Below the pieces are notes generated by a model. That model had not been told where the DNA came from. It saw only the letters and a list, made by a program, of their open reading frames with translations, and did no database searches. A program made the translations under genes and the position numbers. A DNA stretch of 64,000 bases from Ctena decussata (Eukaryota > Mollusca > Bivalvia > Lucinida > Lucinidae). Of this stretch, positions 10,751 through 21,184 are shown one piece after another (position 1 is the stretch's first letter; every line of letters starts with the position of its first letter). The DNA lies in NCBI GenBank assembly GCA_963989385.1, contig OZ022509.1, positions 54,293,431 to 54,357,430 of the forward strand, read 5' to 3'.

Positions 10751-10980
10751 TTTAACCCTGAAAGAGCCTGAAAGAGCCCAGAAAAAAGCAGACAAAATTT
10801 ATGTCTGCAATATTTTACAAAAATATTTCATCCAGGTTTTATCATATTGAAATTTCCAACACTGGAGGGCAAACAGTGTAGATCCAGAATGAGATGGCTC
10901 ATGATGAGCAGCTTCATCTGGATCTGTTTGTTGTTTGCAAGTTCAGTTATTTCCTTTTTTGGTGCTTTGTTATTACTCTT
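10751..10980. repeat. Palindromic MITE-like element, family A
   Basis: It starts with TTTAACCCTGAAAGAGCC and GCAGACAAAATTTATGTCTGC. The core GATCCAGAATGAGATGGCTC is partly mirrored by GAGCAGCTTCATCTGGATC. Confidence 0.65.
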
Positions 10981-11344
10981 TCATTTGGTATAGGAAAGCA
11001 GCTGTATGCGTCTGAGGTTGGAAAGTTGACTTGTTATTAAACCAACAGTTAAAAAATTATTACAACACATGGCATCTTTTAAAAGCCAGCTTGTCAATTT
11101 TTTTAGTGCTCAGCAAAACAAGTATTCTGTTGGAACAAAAAGAGAAGTACAGTTGGCATGATGGATGGAAGAGATTTAATGTTTGTCGAACCCAGTCTTA
11201 ACTGTGCTAGGAGTTGCTTCTTTATTTATTCGTTTTTTTATTTATTTATTTTTTTTTTTTGCTTTTGCTTTTTCAGGCAAAGATGGAGTAAAAAATAATG
11301 ATTTCGCACTTTGTTACGAAGTCTGATAATGTAAAAATTCCAGG

Positions 11345-11450
11345 TATTGGTCCCAACAAACAGTGTCAACCCAGACCAGACTGCTCCTTGAAGGAGCAGT
11401 CTGATCAGGTTTGAAACTGTTTGCTATTCCAACAGCATCTTTTGGACACA
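11345..11450. repeat. Small palindrome, family E
   Basis: CAGTGTCAACCCAGACCAGA and the mirrored GATCAGGTTTGAAACTG flank CTCCTTGAAGGAG. The same family occurs twice at 14.5-14.8 kb, and near 40.3 kb. Confidence 0.65.
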
Positions 11451-11637
11451 TTACTGCATTCCATTTTTAGGACAAATATGGTAATGATTTTAGATTTCCA
11501 AACATGTCATAAATTTTACCAGCAAGAGGGTCATGACATTGCACTGACATAGTCACATTGTTTCAGTGTTGCTGGGGTAATATTAATACTATAAGTGACA
11601 TCCTCTAGTTTGAAATTTTAACCTTTTCACCCTTTAA

Positions 11638-12176
11638 AGGTAGGTTCCTGTACTAGCGATAACAATTATGTCCACAAAATAATTTCATCTTTTTCTGAGC
11701 AGTATTGAATTCTCTTATTTTTCTGAATTTGTTGCTACTGAGAAACTCGTCAGATGTTGAAGAAAATAGTCGTTTTCCCTTTTGGTTTATTTTTTTTCGT
11801 TTGAATTCCAGTTCTAAAAATAACTATGTTTATTATGTCTATAAGTGTGTGATTTCTGATGCCATTCTCCAAAGGTCAATTTTCCCTTGTCGTGAGCTCT
11901 CCTAGAGGTCTTGCCATGGTGGATGGGTTAAAACTATCCCAAAATGCAAAGCAGCATGACCTCAGCTGCGTAATCTATTTTTGGCGCGAACTAAAAATAG
12001 TGCTAACTGGTGTGCGAAGCAGAGTTAGGAAATCCCTTGCAAAACAACTTTTCTAATATTTTTTTGATTTACGCTTTTTAGTGAAACTTATTCATTCCCT
12101 TTTATAAGTGCTTTCAAACAACTTGGATGAAAGATCATCAAAATTATGATGCATTTCAAAGTACAGGAACCTACCT
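11638..12176. mobile_element. TTAA-flanked inverted-repeat element (539 bp)
   Basis: Terminal inverted repeats AGGTAGGTTCCTGTACT / AGTACAGGAACCTACCT are perfect over 17 bp. Each is bordered by TTAA (11634-11637 and 12177-12180), the target duplication typical of piggyBac-type insertions. No transposase is present, so this would be a non-autonomous copy. The two small open frames inside show no domain. Confidence 0.8.
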
Positions 12177-12274
12177 TTAATGGCTGAAATTGGCTTCCCT
12201 CTAATACACATGGAGGAGGGAAGACTCCCATTCCAGTTTACCCCAGTTGTGTAAATCGGTCTCGTGTAAATCAG

Positions 12275-13602
12275 CTGCAAGATGGAAATTTCCTTTCCAA
12301 AATAATCCCCCAAATCTAGATCCATCTTGCTTTTGGGAATTTATTTTGAAAGGGAAACCACCCCACCCTCCATCTTCTTATACCCAAATATGTTATGACA
12401 TTTGACTAACCCACACTTACCCTCAAAGTGCAAAAAATACAGATGACAAAATTGACATAAGATCTGCAAATTTTCAAAAACTATCTCATCCAAACTACTT
12501 ATATTTAGAATTAAAAGACTAGATGGCGATCACAGACTAAAGGGCAGACATTGGAGGTCCAGGTGAGATGGCTTACTATGAGCCGCCTCATCTGAATCTA
12601 CACTGTTTGTCTATGCAGATATTTTCAATTTTGGTACCTTATGTGCCAAAAACAAAGAAGAACAAACAGAATATACAGTTGGCATACCTGGTATGACTCT
12701 GTCAACCTTCATCAATATTGAAGGTTGACAGAATCATACCAGGTATGCCAATTGAGAGAATACAATAGGAAACAGTGTAGCCCTAGATCTTGTGCTGAGG
12801 CTCCTTATCTGGATCTACACTGTGTGTAAAAGTTTGTTATTCAAACTATGGGTCTGTGGATTTACAGAATATAGGTATACCTACATGTTTGTTCCAGTCA
12901 CTTTTACAAAGTGAAACAATTTTCGTGACTTCCTATTTTCTTTCATGGACTAGGAAATTTCTAAAAAGGGTCTAACACTCTTCTAGGAAAGAATTTGCTC
13001 TGGAGCAATTTCTTTCCTTCAAGAGTTGACCAGCATTTAGAAGGGAGGCAAAAAGTTGAATGTCAAAGTTGCTCATCCTGAAAAGAGTGCTTAGTCCCTT
13101 TAGTGAGCTATCTTTACAGTTACAGCACTTTGCACTCTACAGTCTGTGTGTTTAAAGGGTGAAACCTTTAGAGCATCAAAAAAGCAGATGACAAAATTTA
13201 TGTCTGCAAAATTTAAGAAAACATTTCATTCAAGCTGATTTCATGTTCATAATTCGCCATTCTGAAAACCATGCCTACTTTAAACAGGTTTGTATCCCTC
13301 CATTAACGGTAAAATAAAACAAATTTTTGTGGGACATTCAACATGTGTGATTTTGTTTGTGGGACCATGTCACATGCTAAGTTGCTGTTGCATTGGCCAG
13401 GTATACACTAACAGGTGACTTTTGAGTGAAATTCGGTGTGTGGCTCAGAACTATCAATTTGAAGCCTAGAGGGCAAACAGAATAGATTCAGATGAGGTGG
13501 CTCATAATGAGCCACCTCATCTGGACCTAAAACTGTTTGCAAAATTCACTATTTTCAGTTTTGCTGTTTTAAATGTTAACTGCACTTTGTGTTTCCTTAC
13601 AG
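12275..13602. other. Intron packed with palindromic elements
   Basis: It contains a family C element (12275-12370), a family A copy (12425-12640), and a clean palindrome at 12672-12757 (GGCATACCTGGTATGA / TCATACCAGGTATGCC). It also has an AAAGAATTTGCTC / GAGCAATTTCTTT hairpin (12980-13022) and a second family A copy (13157-13570). The last copy ends within about 35 bp of the next exon's acceptor, so its arm overlaps the likely branch-point zone. Confidence 0.65.
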
Positions 13603-13892
13603 ATTCATATTCACTGGTCAGGAATGAAGACGGGTTTTACAGCTGTCGATTTTGCCAGAAGAAGTTCTGTGCCCCGTCACTCACGTTACGTCACGAGAGA
13701 ATCCATACGGGAGAGAGGCCATTCAGTTGTGAATTTTGTAATAAGACGTTTAACGATCCATCAGCCTTGCGTAGGCATCGCAGGCTTCATACAACTGAGG
13801 CACCAAACCAACATTGTGGAATCTGCGGCAAAGAATTCTTTACTAAAGCTGAGCTTAAGATGCACTTTAAAACGCATCTAAACATATCCTGA
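13603..13892 (+). CDS. Alternative terminal exon 6: three C2H2 fingers
   Basis: The acceptor is TTTCCTTACAG at 13602. The at split codon and 95 codons end in TGA. A lead of about 13 residues precedes finger 1 (CRFC...HERIH), an HTGERPF linker, finger 2 (CEFC...HRRLH), a six-residue non-standard spacer (TTEAPN), and finger 3 (CGIC...HFKTH). Finger 1 shares the APSL(T/V)LRH helix with exons 5 and 7. A long overlapping open frame in another register is a shadow. The segment from finger 2 onward is duplicated immediately downstream as a broken copy. Confidence 0.9.
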
Positions 13893-13980
13893 AAGTTAAA
13901 GTTTTTAAAAGGTGTGACTTGCAGGTCTTAGAAAAATCCAAATTTGGGGTGAAAATGTTTTACCCTATATAGTTTGTTGT

Positions 13981-14121
13981 AAGGATCCATTAGCCTTGTG
14001 GAGGCATCGCAGGCTTCATACAACTGAGGCGCCAAATCAACATTGTGGAATTTGTGGCAAAGAATTCTTTACTAAAGCTGAGCTTAAGATGCACTTAGGA
14101 ACACATCTAAACGTATCATGA
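13981..14121 (+). pseudogene. Broken tandem copy of exon 6 3' half
   Basis: The sequence matches exon 6 from the GATCCATCAGCCTTG stretch of finger 2 to the stop codon. Nearly all of finger 3 is intact, but finger 1, the first half of finger 2 and any acceptor are missing. The homology continues into the 3' flank (AAAAGGTGTGRCT), so the duplicated unit spans about 230 bp. Confidence 0.85.
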
Positions 14122-14217
14122 AAGTTTTCAAAAGGTGTGGCTCACAGATCTGTGGACAATCCAAAAGTTTGGGGTGTAAAATATTTTATGTTATTTAAAT
14201 CACTTCTGAAGCTCATG

Positions 14218-15198
14218 TGAGTTGTGACATGACAAAACCAACAAAGTGGCCAAGGCTCAGATCAGCCTGGACAGTGGCCCAATCTGATCAGAGTCTTTGC
14301 TGTCAGCAAGGAGGTAGGCTAAACCCTCAGTTAACCAATAAGCCCACACCAAAGACTTTGATCAGACTGGGCAGATGCCCAGGCTGATCTGAGTCTTCCC
14401 TGAGAGCACATGCCACTTTGTTGGTTTTGTCGTGTCGTGTCTCATATTATTGGATCTCACTAGAAACTGTGTTAAAACTGAGACACCTAAAATAATTACC
14501 ATAGTTGTTCTAAAACATGGAACAGTTTGATTTGGCAGATGGAATGGCAAACAGTGTAGACCCTGATCAGACTGCTCCTTGGAGCAGTCTGATCTGGATT
14601 TGCACTGTTTGCTCTGCAGATGAGAAGGCAATGATCAGGTAGTGACACAGTTGATCTCTACATTCTGCCCTAAACACTGAACAGTTTGATTGGAAAGATG
14701 GGATGGCAAACAGTGTAGATCCTGATCAGACAGCTTCTCTAGGAGCAGTCTGATCTGGGTCTGCGCTGTTTGCTCAGTAGATGAAAAGGCAATGATCAAG
14801 AAGTAAACCCAAGATTTCCATATCCTAGTACCCTAAACACTGGATGGGAAAAGAAAACAATGAAGATGGCACTCTAAGCAAAGCAAGACAAGCAACGAAT
14901 GAAGGTGTAAGCTGTTTCCAAGCAGAATAGAAGCATCACTTGGAACAGTCAGTAATATATGAGCCACGACACGAGAAAACCAACAAAGTGGCATGTCTGC
15001 CCAGCGTAGACTCAGAACAGCCTGGGCATCTTCCCAGTCTGATGAGAGTCTTTGCTGTGTGCTTAAAGGGTAGTTAAAGTCTAAGGTACATCTATGCCGA
15101 CAGGGAAGACAATGCTCAGACTGGGTGGATGCCCTGGCTGAAGTAGGCTTCACTGGCGCACATGCCACTTTGTTGGTTTTGTCGTGTCGGGGCTCATA
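14218..15198. repeat. Two family B MITEs with two family E palindromes between
   Basis: Family B copies lie at 14218-14446 and 14960-15198 (TGAGCC...GACAAAACCAACAAAGTG ends). Between them, 14510-14640 and 14690-14780 are sister copies of the family E palindrome (GATCAGACTGCTCCTTGGAG / AGTCTGATCTGG). No gene. Confidence 0.8.
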
Positions 15199-15490
15199 TG
15201 TTAAATTACTGGGGGCTTTCAGTTGAGTCCTCATCTTTTTTATACATGTCTTATTTCTTGATTTTTAAATTTACTTTGAAGATTCCCATGAAATTTATAC
15301 TGACCATTCCAAGGTGGGGCTTCTGTTATTGTACATTGTATATCAATATTGTTTGTTGTGTCAATTTGCCTGAAGTTTTCTAGCAATGTTGTAACCTGCA
15401 TACCTATCCAATTGGCTTTCTGTTTAATTTTGTGGATTAAAACAGAAAAAAGAAAAAAAAAAAGAAGTAGCTTTTTCATTTTTTTCATGT

Positions 15491-15712
15491 ACAGTCAACT
15501 CTCGATATCTAGAACACTGATATCTCAAAGTACCCTCTTTTATCAAAGAATATAGTTTTGACATATTTTCTACTTCTATTTACAGTTCAACTCCTTTTGC
15601 CTCAAACTACTGATATCTGAAAGTAAATTTTCTGGGACCAGAAAATTTACTTTGCGATATCAGTAGTTTTGGATGAATTATGACTTTGAGATATCGAGAG
15701 AGTTGACTGTAT
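15491..15712. repeat. MITE with TACAGTCAACTCTCGATATC ends
   Basis: The terminal inverted repeats TACAGTCAACTCTCGATATC and GATATCGAGAGAGTTGACTG are nearly perfect, as are inner arms around CCAGAAAATTTACTTT. This end sequence recalls Tc1/mariner-derived MITEs; that class assignment is inference. Confidence 0.8.
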
Positions 15713-15907
15713 TTTGTTTGTTGTATTGTCACATGAATCACTATGAAGGCTAGGGTGAGGCTTGTTACTACTGCTGTTCCAAGCCAGTGTTCCATTGTAT
15801 TTTATTGGTTTGTCAATTTATTGATGATACTGTTTGATGTGTCCATTTATTTAAAAGTGCAAAATACCAGAAAATCTTTTGTCCTAGCTATATTAGAGTC
15901 GAGACGG

Positions 15908-16080
15908 GTAAATTCGGACATACCATTGCAAACAGTGAAAATCCAGATGAGACAGCTCATAATGAGCCGTCTCATCAGGATTTTCACTGTTTGCCCAGTT
16001 ATTTTTGTTTTAATGCCAAACAACTGACATATAAAGGAAACAACATCACTGTCCAATTTAACTGCTGTCCGAATTTACCC
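15908..16080. repeat. MITE with GGGTAAATTCGGACAT ends
   Basis: GGGTAAATTCGGACA at the left is mirrored by TGTCCGAATTTACCC at the right. The centre is a second palindrome (CAGTGAAAATCC ... GGATTTTCACTG) related to the family A core. Confidence 0.85.
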
Positions 16081-16551
16081 AACTTGGCCCTATATTGAGA
16101 CTGTGTGCCACTGTAGCAGAAAAGAGTGGCAAATAGTTCAAACCCACATCAGATTAATCGATGGCACAGCTTGTTTAGGCATTTTGGGTAAGTTAGATCG
16201 TCCAGAATATAGAGGATCTTACACGAGTGGTCATTTCATTTGAAATTTTTTAAACGAGACTTTGGCGAGTTTCATAAATTTCATATGAAATGACTATGAG
16301 CTTAAGATTCTGTTTATCATATGACCCTTTAAAATGGGATTTTATTGCCTTCAAAATGAACATTATTTCAATAAGAAAATGCATTGTTGACATGGTCGTT
16401 GTCAGTGGTGTCAGATATATGCGCCAAAATGTTATTACTTGTGTGGTCATACGATTTTAATGAAATGACATTCTCCACTGAATAACAGTGACTTGTATGT
16501 ATGACTGAATAACAGTAACGTGTATGTATGACATGTTCAATCTCCTTTCAG

Positions 16552-16769
16552 ATATACCTGTGCAACAACCACAAGAAGTAGATAGTACAGACAATAAACA
16601 TGCCTGCCGTTTTTGTTCGAAGAAGTTCAAAGCACCGTCACTAGTACTACGACATGAGAGAATTCATACAGGGGAAAAACCTTACTCTTGTAGTATCTGT
16701 GGACGGCGGTTTAACACCAAAGATGGCATGAAGTCTCACCAGATCACTCATATGAACATGAGTTTTTAG
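16552..16769 (+). CDS. Alternative terminal exon 7: two C2H2 fingers
   Basis: The acceptor is CTCCTTTCAG at 16551. The at split codon and 71 codons end in TAG. A 17-residue polar lead ([11 protein letters not shown]) precedes finger 1 (CRFC...HERIH), HTGEKPY and finger 2 (CSIC...HQITH). Fingers closely match exon 5; finger 1 differs at helix position -1 (A here, K there), while finger 2 contacts are the same. Such a pair would be expected to bind overlapping targets. An in-frame ATG just upstream lies inside the pyrimidine-rich intron end and is unlikely to be used. Confidence 0.9.
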
Positions 16770-17737
16770 CTTGCTTAACTGTTTAAATAGTCCCTGTTAC
16801 CTATAGACTGCCAACTTTGGCATCCAAATTTGAATGACTGGACAAGGTGCTGAAATTTTCAAAAGCAGTGTTATGACCTGAGATTGAGAGTAATGTTAAA
16901 TATAGCACCAGAGATAAAAAAAATTTAGAGATTATCTATCATTCTCCATAAACTATACTTACAGGCAAAAGTGGATGTTATTTTAGCAACCGTGCAGAAC
17001 TTTTGTCCTTAAGTATATATCAGTAGGGCACACTATTTAGCAGGCCTTATGACACGTAAATTGTATCTGGCTCAGTGGATTGTTTGTGTTAGCATGTTTT
17101 TTGAAAGAAACTTTGAAAAACAATGAAATGACTTAATATGGAAATACGTGCTCCTTTGGTCTTGACTTGACTTGACTTGGGCAAGTTTTTGTGACATTTG
17201 TGATAAAATTTGATCTGAACCTGAAAACAAAATATAAAATTTTCTGTTTTTATATGCTTTGAATTATAGTTATATTACTCCAAATCATTTGTTCTTGCAT
17301 CAGACTTTTTTTCTTGCCATATTGTATCAATTTGGTTTATTCCGCATTTAGGCCTTACAAGTATTATATGGGTGCAAAGAAGTCAAGAAACTGCTAAATG
17401 AAATCTCAAAGATTCCTGTAAGGAAAGAATCCTGCAGGTGTAATCAGCTATGCAGTTCGTGAATTACTTCAGCAGAGTACATGGCATTTCTTCAGTTTTG
17501 GTGTACAGTAAGCAAAACTAATAGTCAGTTGGCTGAGGTGTTCAAATATATAACGTAAATACCATAGTGACAGTGTAAAAAGGGAAATAACTCAAGAGCC
17601 AATAAAGATATGCTACAAATGTATTTATTAAATTTTTGTTTTGACGTCAACTCCTTTGATCTTCACACGCTTGATAAGGGAGACAACACCTAACCAGAGT
17701 TGATTTAGTATCCAAGAGTCCAGAACATGAAGGTATA
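16770..17737. other. Plain non-coding stretch
   Basis: No exon signature, palindrome or clear repeat stands out apart from a short TTGACTTGACTTGACTTGG simple repeat near 17161. Confidence 0.5.
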
Positions 17738-18637
17738 TATACTGAACGCCTAAAGAAACGCATACAATGTATACGCCCAATGTATTTGAAGGTATAGAAA
17801 TATGCTCTTATTTAGACATTCTAAGTTACTTTGTTTATGATATTCCGACAGAATGAGCACCTTAACGTTTCGATATTCCATAAACTTTAGAGACCAGAAC
17901 GCTTGCTTTTGTGATGAGGTTAAACTTAAAGTCACCATACTTTCAGAAGCTGAACTTTAAATTCCGTATAATGCTCATCTAATATTTCCTCCAGACATAA
18001 TGCCCGCGGCAAGGGTAAGAAACACCGAAAAAATCAAAGCAGTCGAGCCTTGCGTTTTAGAGAAACAATCAGGTGAAAGTTGGCAGTAGAAACAGTAACA
18101 CTGGCTTACCATTGGATTTCCATAGACCTTTTAACACCCTGTATTTCTTGAAAAGAACAGAAACCATTCGTACGAAGCGGTTAAATGAATTAACAAGAGT
18201 AAAATATAAAGGTTTGCGAAGAATTTTTTCGTAGCACTGCAGAACTTTTGATGTTATTGGACTTCCCATTTTGCTATTTGTTTAATTGCAAGGGAGATAA
18301 TTTGACAAGTGTTCAACTTCAAATTGCTGTCATGTTCCTAAGAAGAATACCATGGTAAAAAAACGACGTTTTTTTCATAACCACACACCAGAGTCGTGTT
18401 TTGGAAAGAATTTGTTATACTGCCAAAGGAAAGACAACTCATACAACAACTTTGAATGTTTCACGATAAATTGAGATAACTCTTAAATCCAAGTTTAATT
18501 TTGCAAGAAGATGAGTTTATATTGTTGGCAGATGTCAGTAGTGTTTTCTGCTATATATGGTTTAAAACCATAAATCAGTTGACAGAAGAAAACTAAACAT
18601 AAACTTGTAGGCGTTTCTTTTGGCGTTCAGTATAGAT
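17738..18637. mobile_element. Inverted-repeat DNA transposon, non-autonomous (about 0.9 kb)
   Basis: Left end TATACTGAACGCCTAAAGAA and right end TTCTTTTGGCGTTCAGTATA are inverted copies over about 24 bp with one or two mismatches. Two short minus-strand open frames (62 and 66 codons) lie inside but show no transposase motif I can name. The superfamily is unresolved. Confidence 0.75.
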
Positions 18638-18662
18638 ACACTTCCATGGTTTAGCTGCCATT

Positions 18663-18838
18663 TTTAGCTCGCCTGAACAAAGTTCAGGAAGAGCTATTGT
18701 ACTACCCCCGGCGTTAGCGTTAGCGATAGCGGCGGCGTAGGCGTTAGCAAAATGTTAAAGTTTTACGTTAAAGTTTTTTATGTGTTTGGCAAGGCACTGT
18801 CAGGCGAGCTATCCTGTCCCTGTAACAGGTCTTGTTAC
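18663..18838 (+). repeat. Short TTTTTAGCTCGCCTGA repeat
   Basis: A 175-bp version of the 2.4-kb element: GTTCAGGAAGAGCTATTG at the left, GTCAGGCGAGCTATCCTG at the right, with a GGCGTTAGCG-type simple repeat between. Sister copies are at 34.15 and 51.25 kb. Confidence 0.8.
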
Positions 18839-19000
18839 AAGTGAGGCAACTTTTTTAGAATAGTCTTTGCTACCCTGTTAGGTGAAGTCGTACTCCAAGG
18901 GGTCTACATATATGTATAGAAAAAGAATTTTGCCACTGTTAAAGGAAAGAATTTGTAAATGTTGCTTTCTTTAGAAAGAAATTTGCTGTCTTTTGAAGAA

Positions 19001-19170
19001 GGAGCCCCTAGTAGCTCAGTAGGTTAAGCGCTGGCCTGCTCAAGCCCCACTGTAGGCGGGAATCTTTCAACACAGCCTTTCATTATCACCAACCCATAGT
19101 ACTGATATGACTGAAATACTGTTGAAAAGGACATAGGTCGCAAGTCATCTATCCACCCATCTCTGTCTTA
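19001..19170 (+). repeat. tRNA-derived SINE
   Basis: It opens with a tRNA-like head containing an A-box (TAGCTCAGTAGGTTAAGCG). The B-box is decayed. A body follows with GACTGAAATACTGTTGAAAAG, then CATCTATCCACCC. The same body is on the minus strand at 26.95-27.15 kb and, degenerate, at 50.3-50.5 kb. Pol III head plus shared body is the SINE layout. Confidence 0.75.
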
Positions 19171-20595
19171 CAAAGACTGTTCCTCCGGAGCAAAGGACGG
19201 GTTACACTTTGGCCGTTTATGTGCCCACGACCGATCTTGATAAAATTTATGTTAATAAAAGCTTGGCATTTGGCAGTTTATATAAGCACATTTTTAAGTT
19301 TGCGGTTTCATAAATAATCACGTGACTTCCGGTTTATTGCATATGGGGTGCTGAACGGGGTACACTAACTACCTGCGGTTTTTCGATATAATCAGCGATT
19401 CCTCTAACATATCAGCCCTCCAAACTGACAGATATTATGCTTTTGGTTCTTATCTACAGTCTAAAAGAGATGTATTTGTTCAAAACATCTAGTAAGGAGA
19501 AATTTTATTTGAATTTTTACGAAACCTCAGAACAGTAGATTTTACAAGTGTTTATTAACACAATTATAAGCATGTAAAGCGTTTGTTTTTTTTTTTTGGT
19601 GAAAATAATGAAACAAATGAACAGGAAGTCGATTATAGCCGACCGATAAGGTTAAGCAAATGTATTCTTGGCGAAACGCTTTGCACGCTTGTGCTCTGGC
19701 AAGTGCATGATAAGGTCATCAACCATCTTCTTTGCTTAAGCATTATTCACCACCTGTATATATAATGAAAGCTTCATCAGATCAAATATTTATAAACACG
19801 TATGAAATATTACGTATTTATGGATGCTACACAGGTACAGATGTTTAAAATATTAGACAAAATCAGTGAACCAAGAAATTCAGGTCACAGGGACCTACAT
19901 GTAGTACCAAATGCGACGCAGCGCTGAATTGACTTACTATTCCGAGTCCGAGGAAGATTCAATTAAATATTAGTTTGAAATAAACATTTATTCAATGGAT
20001 CCTGAAATACAAGTCACAATGACCTACACATAGTATGACGTCATTTGCAATGTCTGACTGAACCATTGTCTTTACTATGATGCACATATAATGTTAAATA
20101 TATCAGAAAAGAACAGTGAACTTTTAAATATATGTCACAGTAACCTACAAATAGTTTGAGGATTTTTTTGCATCGTTTGACTGATCAACTATTTGTAATT
20201 ATGTTGCGAATCCCAAAACCGTGTTGAGAAATATTTGAAAATCTTGGTCCATGCATAAAGTTTAAAGACTCAGTGTGCATGGATGCTTTGCAGTTCCTAC
20301 ATTTAATGGATATGATCTGATCAAATATCAGCACTCTTACCCAAATGCAAGGATATCAAAAGAGGTAAGGAAAAAGCTCATCCAAGTAACTTTTCATACA
20401 AAGTTAGTGGACCAAAGTTCAAGGTAACAGAATTTTACAATGCATCAGCTTCAAGCAGAGGAATACATCATCTGACCACATCGCAACATTACACCATCAG
20501 AGGTTATATCACAGCATGATGATGAAGGACATACAGTCTAACGCCTTACATACGCATATTACGCCATACCGATACGAATGCCCAGCGCTGCGCCG

Positions 20596-20596
<1 letters not shown>

Positions 20597-20642
<46 letters not shown>

Positions 20643-20645
20643 CCC
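20597..20645. repeat. Poly-C and (CA)n microsatellite
   Basis: A run of about 32 C is followed by (AC)n. Proline-only or glycine-only open frames across it are artefacts. Confidence 0.95.
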
Positions 20646-20834
20646 CACACACATACACAGAATCCTTGGTGGGGGCATTAGGAACACATACTACATAAAT
20701 GAACTCTTTGAGAAAGAATAATGCCACTATTTTCTATCAGATACAAAATATACTGCTGCGATTTTGATATAAATCCTTTAGTCCTAGTGTTGGATACATG
20801 AAAATTTACCCAAAAAGTTTATTTTTCGTTTACT

Positions 20835-20933
20835 CCTACCCTCGTAACCACTCTAATATAACCCGATTATGATGAATATGTATATGAGGAATAATTATAT
20901 ATAAAAATTGTAGTGGTTACGAGGGTAGGATGA
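20835..20933. repeat. Small nested MITE
   Basis: CCTACCCTCGTAACCACT at the left is mirrored perfectly by AGTGGTTACGAGGGTAGG at the right, about 95 bp overall. It lies inside the 2-kb element. Confidence 0.85.
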
Positions 20934-21184
20934 AGTGAAATTTGGATGCATAGTGGACGTTGGTAGTTCAAATTCCCATAGGCTCAATGTTAACTGCTGC
21001 AGACAGTACATGTATTCAACCGCAAAATTAACCTAAAAGGCATTAAAATACGGGAAAATGAAATCGTACAGAATAAACTAGAAACATATAGCTAACATTT
21101 CTGCATGTTTTTGTGGTTATCTGCCTACCTTAGAAAATCGGCCTTTTCAGTGGGCACATTGCAATAGTAAAGTGTAACTCGTCC

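Larger units (their letters stand above)
19195..21184. mobile_element. 1,990-bp inverted-repeat element inserted in a palindrome
   Basis: Ends GGACGGGTTACACTTT and AAAGTGTAACTCGTCC are inverted copies; a second matching block (TGTGCCCAC / GTGGGCACA) follows inward. Flanking DNA on each side (GTTCCTCCGGAGCAAA before, TTTCATAGTTGTAGGG after) rejoins exactly to the palindrome seen intact at 9243-9469, so the empty site is known. There is no target duplication: the insertion sits between A and T. No transposase frame; only short open frames, poly-C with CA microsatellite (20597-20645), and a nested small element. The superfamily is open. Confidence 0.8.

Noticed and set aside
20509..20727. Glycine-rich and proline-rich open frames
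   Set aside because: Produced by a poly-C/(CA)n microsatellite on either strand.
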